The position numbers were made by a program, and so were the translations under genes. The notes beneath the pieces are model-generated. The model searched no databases, had not been told where the DNA came from, and saw only the letters and a program-made list of their open reading frames with translations. Shown here one piece after another: positions 26,773 through 34,399 of a stretch of 38,712 nucleotides of DNA. Every line of letters starts with the position of its first letter. Position 1 is the first letter of the stretch. This stretch comes from Tannerella sp. (lineage in GTDB: Bacteria; Bacteroidota; Bacteroidia; Bacteroidales; Tannerellaceae). The stretch is taken from contig JAITVY010000056.1 in NCBI GenBank assembly GCA_031285565.1, positions 1 to 38,712 on the forward strand, written 5' to 3'.

Positions 26773-28155
26773 ATGAAAACGAAATTACTTTTTACCTGGT
26801 GTTTGTGTTTGTTAAGCATTTCATGCCTGCCGGTTGATAAAAAAGACAGATATGATGCTATTTATAGTGGTGCCGCCTGGTTTGATCAGAACAATAATGA
26901 AGTAAATGCTCATGGAGCCTGCATTGTAAAGGAAGGCGGTAAATATTATTTATTTGGTGAATATAAGTCAGACACAACGAACGCATTTACCGGTTTTAGT
27001 TGTTATTCGTCGGTTGATTTGAAGAACTGGCAATTTGAGAAACTGGTACTTTCGGTACAAGAAGACGGTCTGCTTGGACCTGAGCGGGTAGGGGAGCGGG
27101 TGAAGGTAATGAAATGCCCCATGACAGGAGAATACGTGATGTATATGCATACGGACGATATGAAATATATGGATCCTCATGTTGGTTATGCAACCTGTAG
27201 CTCAATTAACGGTGATTATAAATTCCAGGGAGAATTATTACATGAAGGAAAATATATCCGTAAATGGGATTTAGGCACTTTTCAGGATCATGACGGTAAA
27301 GGATATCTGCTCACACATGAGGGATTTATTTATGAGTTGGCTGACGATTATAAATCGGTAGTACGTATTGTTGTTTCAGACGAAGCACCAGGTGGTGAGT
27401 CGCCTGCTATGTTCAGGAAGGATGGCACATACTTCTGGCTGTTCTCTAATAAGACCAGCTGGGAGAGAAATGATAATTATTACCTGACAGCTACTTCGCT
27501 CGAAGGACCATGGAACAGAAAAGGAAATTTTGCCCCGGAAGGTACATTGACATGGAACTCGCAATGTTCTTTCGTATTACCAATTACTACCCGGAGTGAT
27601 ACATTATATATGTATATGGGAGATCGTTGGTCGTTTCCTAAACAAGGGTCGGCAGCTACACAGGTATGGCAACCGATAACCGTAAGAGGTGATGAAATGT
27701 CAATCCCGGAATTTTATGATAACTGGTCTTTTGATGAAAATGGAATCTGGTCAGCTGCTAGTCTGAATTTAAAATCCATAAAAAAAGAAACTCATAAGCA
27801 GGGGAATTGGGATACTGCTAATGATCAGTTCAAGTCGAATGACAAAGGCGCATTGATCACGATTCCGTTTACAGGTGAGCAGGTTGCCATCAGAGGGGTG
27901 ACGAATAACACAAGCGGCTATGCCAGGGTTGTTTTAAAGAATAGCAGGAAAGAAGAAGTTGTCAATACCATTGTAGATTTTTATACAAAAAATGAAGGTA
28001 TAACTCAAAATTTTGTAAGTCCGATACTTGAATTAGATAAATACATACTATCTATAGAAGTAATGGGAGAACATCCTGCCTGGAGCGATAAAAGAAAATC
28101 AGATTATGGAAGTACGGATAATTATATTGTAATACAGGATGTATTGATAAGATAG
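26773..28155 (+). CDS. GH43-like glycoside hydrolase, lipoprotein
   Basis: A 460-residue exported protein. The signal peptide has a lipobox-like SISC (C19), followed by a five-bladed beta-propeller of the GH43 kind. Blade motifs are NAHGACIVKEGGKYYLFGEYK (in part), SSVDLKNWQFE, GGESPAMFRKDGTYFWLFSN and LYMYMGDRW; the Glu of GGES is the likely general acid. The first-blade region carries NAHG where most GH43 enzymes have the catalytic-base Asp, resembling the GH43_24/34 type that includes exo-galactanases and galactosidases. The last 130 residues look like a beta-sandwich carbohydrate-binding module. A role in trimming galactan or arabinogalactan side chains is inferred. Confidence 0.8.
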   Translation: MKTKLLFTWCLCLLSISCLPVDKKDRYDAIYSGAAWFDQNNNEVNAHGACIVKEGGKYYLFGEYKSDTTNAFTGFSCYSSVDLKNWQFEKLVLSVQEDGLLGPERVGERVKVMKCPMTGEYVMYMHTDDMKYMDPHVGYATCSSINGDYKFQGELLHEGKYIRKWDLGTFQDHDGKGYLLTHEGFIYELADDYKSVVRIVVSDEAPGGESPAMFRKDGTYFWLFSNKTSWERNDNYYLTATSLEGPWNRKGNFAPEGTLTWNSQCSFVLPITTRSDTLYMYMGDRWSFPKQGSAATQVWQPITVRGDEMSIPEFYDNWSFDENGIWSAASLNLKSIKKETHKQGNWDTANDQFKSNDKGALITIPFTGEQVAIRGVTNNTSGYARVVLKNSRKEEVVNTIVDFYTKNEGITQNFVSPILELDKYILSIEVMGEHPAWSDKRKSDYGSTDNYIVIQDVLIR

Positions 28156-28190
28156 AAGTTAAAGAGTGGAAAGTTGAAAATGAAAGACAA

Positions 28191-28492
28191 ATCACTAAAA
28201 CAACCAGTACCCAAAAGCACTCTTCTTCGACCTTGGGTGGTGAGCCGACAGCGCTGTGAAGAAAGGCGTTAAGAAAAATCCGCTGTCTGAGGCTATGGCC
28301 GAGTTCGGATTTTTTAGACTTTCGAGCGAGTGCTGGCGAGTGAAGCACACAAAGTCTTGTTTTTTGCAACTTTGCAACAAGGCAAAGTTGAAGAAGATAT
28401 ACATCACTACAATATGCCGAATACAGGCACTTCACTGTGATAACTTTTGGTCCGATCAAGCCAAAGAAAGTAAAAAACTATATTACACAATG
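28191..28492 (+). repeat. structured intergenic repeat, copy B
   Basis: Shorter copy in the 378-base gap between the GH43 and GH42 genes, in the same orientation as A and C. It keeps the ATCACTAAAACAACCAGT opening, GGTGGTGAGCCGACAG, the AAAAATCCGCTGT segment and GAGTTCGGATTTTTTAGACT. The interlocked arms are CTTGTT 28356-28361 with AACAAG 28376-28381, and CAACTTTGC 28367-28375 with GCAAAGTTG 28382-28390. Both helices are perfect, though their sequences differ from copies A and C. The second interlocked unit is truncated: its first arm is missing. A 89-codon frame across it is not preserved in the other copies and is not called as a gene. Confidence 0.85.
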
Positions 28493-28533
28493 TTTTATCA
28501 TTCACCTATAAGTATCCAACAATAAAATATCAT

Positions 28534-30612
28534 ATGAAAATGAAAAATAAATATTTACTACTTGCTCTTCTAATCCCTGCCATCCATCTGGCAGCACAAA
28601 ATCCAAACAGGTTCGATTCAAAAGATTTAACCATTGTAGGTACATATTATTATCCGGAACATTGGGATGAGTCGCAATGGGAGAGGGATTTAAAACAAAT
28701 CAAAGAACTCGGTTTCGAATTCGTGCATTATGCCGAATTTGCATGGGCGCAATTGGAACCTAAGGAGGGCGTCTATACATTCGACTGGCTTGACCGTGCG
28801 GTAGATCTTGCTGATAAAAACGGATTGAAAGTGATTATGTGTACATCTACTGCAACGCCACCTGTTTGGTTGGTACGTAAACATCCTGATGTGTTGATCG
28901 AACATGAGGATGGTACAAAAATGGATCATGGGGCACGGCAGCATCCTTCTGTATCAAATGATTTCTACCGGGAATATTCGATGAAAATGATCGAAAAACT
29001 GGCACAGCATTATGGCAAAGATAAACGCATTATAGGCTGGCAATTAGATAACGAACCACGCCCCGCACAGGATTATGGGGAAGATGCCCAACAACGTTTC
29101 GGAAAATGGTTGCAAAACAGGTATGAAACGATTGATGCCTTGAATAAAGCATGGGGAACGGCGTTCTGGAGCCAGGTATATACAGATTTTTCTGAAATTA
29201 ATATTCCACGTGTATCACAGATGTTTATGAATTCGCACCAGATACTGGATTATAAACGTTTTTCGACAGAGGAAATGGCAAGCTTTCTGGATGAACAAAC
29301 ATTGCTGATCCGTAAAAATGCAGATCCACATCAATGGATAACGACTAACTACATTCCTGAATATAGTGACGGACACTTGCGATTAAGTAACCAACTGGAT
29401 TTTCACTCCTACACACGCTATATGGTATTCGGGGAAGATTATGGCATTGGGCGCAAAGGATATCGCCTGGGACCGGTTGAAAGAATAGCCAAAGCAAATG
29501 ATTTTTTCCGTCCGGTTGACGGTGTTTACGGTGTGATGGAATTACAACCGGGACAGGTTAACTGGGGCAAAATAAATTCACAACCACTTCCCGGTGCAGT
29601 TCGTCTTTGGCTGTGGCATGTATTTGCCGGAGGTAGTAAATTTGCCTGTACATATCGCTATCGCCAGCCTCTTTATGGAACAGAATTGTATCATTATGGA
29701 ATTGTTGGACCTGATGGAGTTACACCAACGAAAAGCGGATTGGAATATTTGCAGTTTACAAAAGAAATAGCCCAACTGAGAAAAGAATATAAACAAGGCG
29801 AAAAGAATCCTGAAGCTTATGAAAAACGACGGACAGCCATACTTTATAACCATGAAAATACATGGGAAATGGAGAAAAACAGGCAGACAACGGAATGGAA
29901 TACCGAGAATCACATTGATAAATATTATAATGCCCTGAAAAACTTTGGAGCGCCGGTTGATTTTATTGACGAAAGAAATGATTTTTCAAAATATAATGTA
30001 ATGATTGCTCCGGCTTATGAAATGCTGGATAAAGAATTGGTACAGCGTTGGACATCTTATGTGGAGCAGGGTGGTAATCTGGTCTTAACATGTCGCACAG
30101 GGCATAAAACCCGCAATGGGCAGCTTTTTGAAGCTCCATTTGGAGAACCGATATATGCTCTTATCGGAGCAAAAATAGATTTCTATGATTTATTGCAGCC
30201 CCGGACTCCTGATCAGATAGTATTTGAGGATAATAAATATGACTGGACAAGTTGGGGAGAAATCTTAATCCCGGATGCTAAAACCGAAACGTGGGCAACA
30301 TTCCAGGGTGATTTTTACGCTGGAAGCCCTGCTGTTATACATTGTCGTTTAGGTAAAGGAACAGTAACTTATGTTGGAGTAGACTCTCAAAAAGGTGATT
30401 TAGAAAAAGCTGTTTTGAAAAAATTATATGTAAATTTGAATGTTCCGTTATCAGATCTTCCGGCTGGGCTGCATATTGAGTATCGTGACGGTTTTGGAAT
30501 TGCTGTAAATTATGCTGATCAAACTTATACATTACCTTTACCGGCAAATACCAAATATATCATAGGAGATCAGGAGATCCCTACAGCGGGAGTATCGGTT
30601 TGGAAAGAATAA
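28534..30612 (+). CDS. GH42 beta-galactosidase, exported
   Basis: A 692-residue GH42 enzyme with a cleavable signal peptide ending near LAAQ (residues 1-22). The TIM barrel starts at VGTYYYPEHWDESQW. The acid/base is E174 in GWQLDNEP and the nucleophile E336 in YGVMELQPGQVNW. A trimerisation-type beta/alpha domain follows, with VMIAPAYEMLDKELV, and then a C-terminal beta domain. GH42 enzymes release terminal beta-galactose from galacto-oligosaccharides, arabinogalactan or pectic galactan. Most characterised members are cytoplasmic, so the secretion signal points to the periplasmic Bacteroidetes type working with the SusCD importer. The in-frame ATG at 28540 is an alternative start. Confidence 0.92.
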   Translation: MKMKNKYLLLALLIPAIHLAAQNPNRFDSKDLTIVGTYYYPEHWDESQWERDLKQIKELGFEFVHYAEFAWAQLEPKEGVYTFDWLDRAVDLADKNGLKVIMCTSTATPPVWLVRKHPDVLIEHEDGTKMDHGARQHPSVSNDFYREYSMKMIEKLAQHYGKDKRIIGWQLDNEPRPAQDYGEDAQQRFGKWLQNRYETIDALNKAWGTAFWSQVYTDFSEINIPRVSQMFMNSHQILDYKRFSTEEMASFLDEQTLLIRKNADPHQWITTNYIPEYSDGHLRLSNQLDFHSYTRYMVFGEDYGIGRKGYRLGPVERIAKANDFFRPVDGVYGVMELQPGQVNWGKINSQPLPGAVRLWLWHVFAGGSKFACTYRYRQPLYGTELYHYGIVGPDGVTPTKSGLEYLQFTKEIAQLRKEYKQGEKNPEAYEKRRTAILYNHENTWEMEKNRQTTEWNTENHIDKYYNALKNFGAPVDFIDERNDFSKYNVMIAPAYEMLDKELVQRWTSYVEQGGNLVLTCRTGHKTRNGQLFEAPFGEPIYALIGAKIDFYDLLQPRTPDQIVFEDNKYDWTSWGEILIPDAKTETWATFQGDFYAGSPAVIHCRLGKGTVTYVGVDSQKGDLEKAVLKKLYVNLNVPLSDLPAGLHIEYRDGFGIAVNYADQTYTLPLPANTKYIIGDQEIPTAGVSVWKE

Positions 30613-30668
30613 CCATATAAATTAACAACTGATAATTTTAAAGAGTTGAATATGTGAAATGAAAGGCA

Positions 30669-31020
30669 ATCATTAAAACAACCAGTATCCAAAACAACTG
30701 ACCTCCGACCTCGTGTGGTGAACCATAAAACAAGTGATAGCAGTGTAAAAATCTATGCTGTCTGAATGCGCCGTTTAAGCGAGAGCAGAAGACAAGTTTA
30801 CTTGTACTATGCCGAGTGTAGGTGCTTCGCTGTGATAACAGCAATGATAAAAGAAGCGAGTTCATAGATTTTAGCTGCTGAGCGCAGTTTTATGAGTGAA
30901 GCACATGAAGTCTTGACTTTTGGTTACTTTGCGTCAAGGCAAAGTAACAGAAAAGAGTGAAACACATAGTCTTGATTTTTTGGTCCCTTTTGGATCAAGC
31001 CAAAAGTGATAATACAACGG
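30669..31020 (+). repeat. structured intergenic repeat, copy C
   Basis: Copy in the 438-base gap between the GH42 and PL22 genes. It has the ATCATTAAAACAACCAGT opening, GTGTGGTGAACC, one GCCGTTTAAGCGAGAGCAG module with hairpins ACAAGT/ACTTGT (30792-30805) and GCTGT/ACAGC (30829-30842), and two complete interlocked units. Unit 1: CTTGAC 30912-30917 with GTCAAG 30933-30938; GTTACTTTGC 30923-30932 with GCAAAGTAAC 30939-30948. Unit 2: CTTGAT 30971-30976 with ATCAAG 30994-30999; CTTTTGG 30987-30993 with CCAAAAG 31000-31006. All helices are perfect. No gene is visible in this gap. Confidence 0.85.
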
Positions 31021-31050
31021 ATTCTAACAATTAACCATTAATAAAACAAT

Positions 31051-32286
31051 ATGTGTAAATATATATTTTTCATACTACTAAGTACTGTAATGATAACCCA
31101 GTCTGTATCTGCATCAGATATAGGTAAACGTTACCCTTCCGAAAAGTCGGTGATGATAGATACCCAGACAGGTTATCCGGTTACACTTTTAACGAATGGA
31201 AAATCAAGTGATGCAAAATTATACCAGACACATCCCCAATGGACATCAGATAGTAAGTATATTGTTTTCCGTTCTTCCGACCGCTCGGCTGATAAAAACT
31301 CTCAGGCTTTTGCAGTTTCCGAAGAAACAGGTGAGATTATCCAGCTTACCGATGGGGAAGGAACAGGAACCGGGAGTCTGAACGTGGCAAGACTATCAAA
31401 CAAGCTGTATTATTTCAGGACGAGGGGAGAAACAAAAGAACTGATAGAATTGAATCTGGACTCTTTATTGAATGATAGTCACAGAAATACAATGAAGAAA
31501 GAAACAGCATATGAACGTAAAATAGCTGTTTTGCCTTCTGACCTGGCAGAATCCGGAGGATTTACATTGGATGCGGATGAAACCAAAGCATATGTTGGCG
31601 TACGGCGGTTAAATGAGAAACCTGACGGGCAACAGAATGATGAGGGGTTCCGTATAAAACAGGTCCCTTCGGGAATCAGGGCTATTGACCTGCAAACCGG
31701 AGAGATTACTACAGTGATTGATGTCCCTTTTACGATGGGACATGTACAGGCGAATCCTTTTGTCCCGGGCGAGATCGTCTATTGCCAGGAAACCGGAGGT
31801 GATGCCCCGCAACGTATGTGGATCACGAATGCGGATGGTTCGGATAATCATCCTTTATATCTTGAATCTCCCGAAGATTGGGTTACCCACGAAACCTGGA
31901 TTGATAAAGATCATGTCTATTTCCACTTGATGGGACATTTGCCGGAGTTGCGGGCAAAACCAACAGGATTATTTCGTATTAATGTACGTACTAATCAGTT
32001 ACAAATGCTTGGACAACTTGATTATGGTTCGGGATTTTGGCATTGTGGCGGGACATCCGACTTAAAATGGGCTGCTGCGGATAATTTTGAAGGAGAAGTT
32101 TATCTTATTAATTGTACATCTGGTGAGCGGATATTGCTTACTGCTAATCACCGGATGAAACCCGACCATACACATCCGACATTTAGTCCGGATAATACCC
32201 GGATATTGATCCAATCAGGCTATCTGACAGATGGACAGAAATTAAGTTTGATGGTCATAAATATCCCTCCCGGATTGGGAAAGTGA
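31051..32286 (+). CDS. PL22-like oligogalacturonate lyase family protein, exported
   Basis: A 411-residue protein with a signal peptide ending around SVSAS (residues 1-22) and a seven-bladed-propeller body. It resembles oligogalacturonate lyases of family PL22. H231 (MGHVQANPF) corresponds to the family catalytic His; H280 (WVTHETW), H373 and H375 (DHTHPTFSPD) match the metal-binding His. The Gln that completes the Mn site in the characterised Yersinia enzyme aligns with K370, so metal binding or substrate may differ. Known PL22 enzymes are cytoplasmic or periplasmic and split unsaturated digalacturonate. Here it would act on imported pectic fragments. Last gene of the utilisation locus. Confidence 0.75.
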   Translation: MCKYIFFILLSTVMITQSVSASDIGKRYPSEKSVMIDTQTGYPVTLLTNGKSSDAKLYQTHPQWTSDSKYIVFRSSDRSADKNSQAFAVSEETGEIIQLTDGEGTGTGSLNVARLSNKLYYFRTRGETKELIELNLDSLLNDSHRNTMKKETAYERKIAVLPSDLAESGGFTLDADETKAYVGVRRLNEKPDGQQNDEGFRIKQVPSGIRAIDLQTGEITTVIDVPFTMGHVQANPFVPGEIVYCQETGGDAPQRMWITNADGSDNHPLYLESPEDWVTHETWIDKDHVYFHLMGHLPELRAKPTGLFRINVRTNQLQMLGQLDYGSGFWHCGGTSDLKWAAADNFEGEVYLINCTSGERILLTANHRMKPDHTHPTFSPDNTRILIQSGYLTDGQKLSLMVINIPPGLGK

Positions 32287-32310
32287 CAGTATCTTATTCC
32301 TTTTTTCAGA

Positions 32311-32412
32311 CAAAGGCTCTTTGTCCGGGTTATCAAAGACTCTTTGTCCGTACTGACAAAGCCCTTTTGTCAACGTTAACAAAAGCCCTTTGTTTGGATT
32401 AACAAAACGAAT
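32311..32412 (+). repeat. 23-bp tandem array of palindromic units
   Basis: Four full units and a partial fifth begin at 32311, 32334, 32357, 32380 and 32403, exactly 23 bases apart. Each starts CAAAG(or A), then 3-4 bases and CTTTTG/CTTTGT, so every unit is itself a small hairpin (for example CAAAGACTCTTTG). The units differ at roughly a third of positions, so the array is old or selected for structure rather than freshly amplified. It lies 24 bases after the PL22-like stop in the 350-base gap before aspT. It could serve as a bidirectional transcript end or a protein-binding array. Confidence 0.75.
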
Positions 32413-32433
32413 GATTAATCTCACATTAATCAT
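32411..32433. promoter_or_regulatory. 9-bp inverted repeat, possible operator
   Basis: ATGATTAAT (32411-32419) and ATTAATCAT (32425-32433) are perfect inverted copies around a 5-base spacer, with no T tract, so more operator-like than terminator-like. It lies about 200 bases upstream of aspT. Function is a guess. Confidence 0.4.
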
Positions 32434-32466
32434 CTTTAAAATTCAGATCCTTATATCCTTTAGTTT

Positions 32467-32493
32467 GTGTCTTCTCGGAATTAGAGGAGACAC
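32467..32493. other. stem-loop upstream of aspT
   Basis: GTGTCTTCTC (32467-32476) pairs with GAGGAGACAC (32484-32493) with one G-U wobble and a 7-base loop. The following bases are T-rich but not a clean T run, so it may be a weak terminator or an mRNA leader structure. No TAnnTTTG box is seen between it and aspT. Confidence 0.45.
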
Positions 32494-32636
32494 TTTCGCT
32501 TTTATGCCTTTACCTTCCATTTATCTCCTGGTCACTTTTTATTCAGACCCTATAATCTCTCCATTTTTCGAAACATTATGCAGTTAAACTTGTTTTATTT
32601 CCAGGTAAGAACCATCATATTATTAAATTAACAATT

Positions 32637-34337
32637 ATGGAATGGATAATAGATACTATGCGAAAATCACCGGAACTGGCTATATTCCTGACACTGGCTT
32701 TAGGATTTGCCATCGGAAAGGTGAAAATCAAAGGATTTAGTTTAGGCTCGGTCACAGGGGTTTTATTAATGGGCGTATTGGTCGGTCAGTTAAACTTAAC
32801 GATTTCCCCGACTGTAAAATCAACGTTCTTTTTAATCTTTCTATTTGCTGTAGGTTACAGCGTTGGACCCCAATTTATTCACAGTTTGAAAAAAGAAGGT
32901 TTACCACAGATTGCATTTGCCGCTATTGTATGTAGCGCTTGTCTCCTGATGGCATGGGGGTGTTCGGTTATTGCAGGGTTTGATATAGGAAATGCTGTTG
33001 GTTTATTGTCGGGTGCTAATACGATTTCAGCAGTAATTGGTGTTGCAACCGATACCATAAATCAATTGGGAATCAGCGAAGACCAGAAACAGGCTTACTT
33101 AAATCATATACCTGTCGCTTATGCTGTGACATATATTTTCGGAACTGCCGGTACGGCATGGTTTTTGGCATCCATTGGTCCTAAATTATTAGGCAAGAAT
33201 GTTGATCAAAGGATTAAAGAATATGAACAATCCTTAGGGGGAAGTATTGGAGATGAGGATCCATCAATGGAGGAAGCTTATGATGGAACGACTTTTCGGG
33301 TTATTGAAGCTGACAATGAATATTTTAATAAGGAAAGAACCGTTGATGAACTTGAAAAATTACTGCTTACGAAGGGATGGCCAATATATATTGAACGTAT
33401 ACGGCCTGTAAAAGGTGATATAATACAGGAACCGGCTGCAGATACAAAGATAAACAAAGGTGATCGCTTGGTTTTAAATGGTCCTATTGATACGATTTTG
33501 TCCGATGAAAATTCAATTGGAACCGAAGTAGCAGATGTCGAATTATTAGACTTTAAAGCAGAGGCGCTTAAAGTGATAGTGTCAAATAAGGATGTTGTGA
33601 ATATGACGCTTAAGATGCTAAAGACATGTAAAGAACGTCATGGTGTCGTCATCCGTAAAATTCACCGGGGAAGAGCCACTTTGCCGCTATTGAACAATGT
33701 AAAACTTCAACGAGGTGATGTAGTCGAGTTGGAAGGTCGGAAGAGTGATGTAGATCGTTTTGTAAATTATTTAGGCTATGCAGAGAGGGCAACCAATATA
33801 ACAGACTTATTATATGTAGCTGCCGGAATATTTATCGGAGGGATTATTGGTTCGCTTACATTTCATACCGGAAATATACCATTGAGTTTGAGCGCCAGTG
33901 GGGGGGTACTGATCATGGGTATTATTTTTGGATGGCTTCGTTCCCTCCATCCCACATTCGGTGCAATACCCCAGGCATCCATATGGTTAATGAATAATTT
34001 AGGATTGAATGTATTTATTGCAGTGGTAGGTATTAGCGCCGGACCTGATTTTATTGCCGGACTGAAAGCATCGGGAGTTAGCCTGTTTATCGCTGGAATC
34101 TTTGTCAGTGTTGTACCCATGTTTATTGGTTTAATGCTAGGCAGGTTTGTTTTTAAATTTAATCCGGCGATTACGTTAGGGGCTTGTGCGGGTTCACGTA
34201 CAACAACTGCAGCATTAGGAGCAATACAGGATAGCATACATAGTAAAGTGCCGGCATTATCTTATACAACAACATATGCGATAGGCAATACATTATTGAT
34301 CATTTGGGGTGTTGTAATTGTACTGCTGATGAGCTGA
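32637..34337 (+). CDS. aspT: aspartate:alanine exchanger (AAE family)
   Basis: A 566-residue inner-membrane protein with the duplicated AspT/YidE/YbjL layout. Five or so helices form each half (about 14-190 and 385-566), with two TrkA-C-like cytosolic domains between them (about 205-375; FRVIEADNEYF, RPVKGDII and INKGDRLVL in the first, RKIHRGRATLPLLNNVKLQRGD in the second, quoted in part). Conserved pieces include FLIFLFAVGYSVGPQF in the first half and VGISAGPDFIAGL with LGACAGSRTTTAALGAI in the second. It would swap external aspartate for alanine, which with AspD consumes a cytoplasmic proton per cycle. The aspD gene 62 bases downstream supports this over the YidE/YbjL alternative. Confidence 0.88.
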   Translation: MEWIIDTMRKSPELAIFLTLALGFAIGKVKIKGFSLGSVTGVLLMGVLVGQLNLTISPTVKSTFFLIFLFAVGYSVGPQFIHSLKKEGLPQIAFAAIVCSACLLMAWGCSVIAGFDIGNAVGLLSGANTISAVIGVATDTINQLGISEDQKQAYLNHIPVAYAVTYIFGTAGTAWFLASIGPKLLGKNVDQRIKEYEQSLGGSIGDEDPSMEEAYDGTTFRVIEADNEYFNKERTVDELEKLLLTKGWPIYIERIRPVKGDIIQEPAADTKINKGDRLVLNGPIDTILSDENSIGTEVADVELLDFKAEALKVIVSNKDVVNMTLKMLKTCKERHGVVIRKIHRGRATLPLLNNVKLQRGDVVELEGRKSDVDRFVNYLGYAERATNITDLLYVAAGIFIGGIIGSLTFHTGNIPLSLSASGGVLIMGIIFGWLRSLHPTFGAIPQASIWLMNNLGLNVFIAVVGISAGPDFIAGLKASGVSLFIAGIFVSVVPMFIGLMLGRFVFKFNPAITLGACAGSRTTTAALGAIQDSIHSKVPALSYTTTYAIGNTLLIIWGVVIVLLMS

Positions 34338-34399
34338 TTAATGAATTATTAATCACTCACCGCTCATAATTAATCATTAACAATTAGCAATTAATAATC

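Noticed and set aside
28256..28525. 89-codon open frame across repeat copy B, and similar short frames in copies A and C
   Set aside because: The frames are not conserved between copies, cross stem-loop arms and lack recognisable domains; the region is better explained as a structured repeat.
32311..32412. 23-bp periodic repeats considered as a CRISPR array
   Set aside because: Units abut directly with no spacers, are diverged and individually palindromic, and no cas gene is present.
33863..34237. 124-codon minus-strand frame in aspT
   Set aside because: Antisense shadow of a conserved membrane-protein region, proline-rich composition with no domain.
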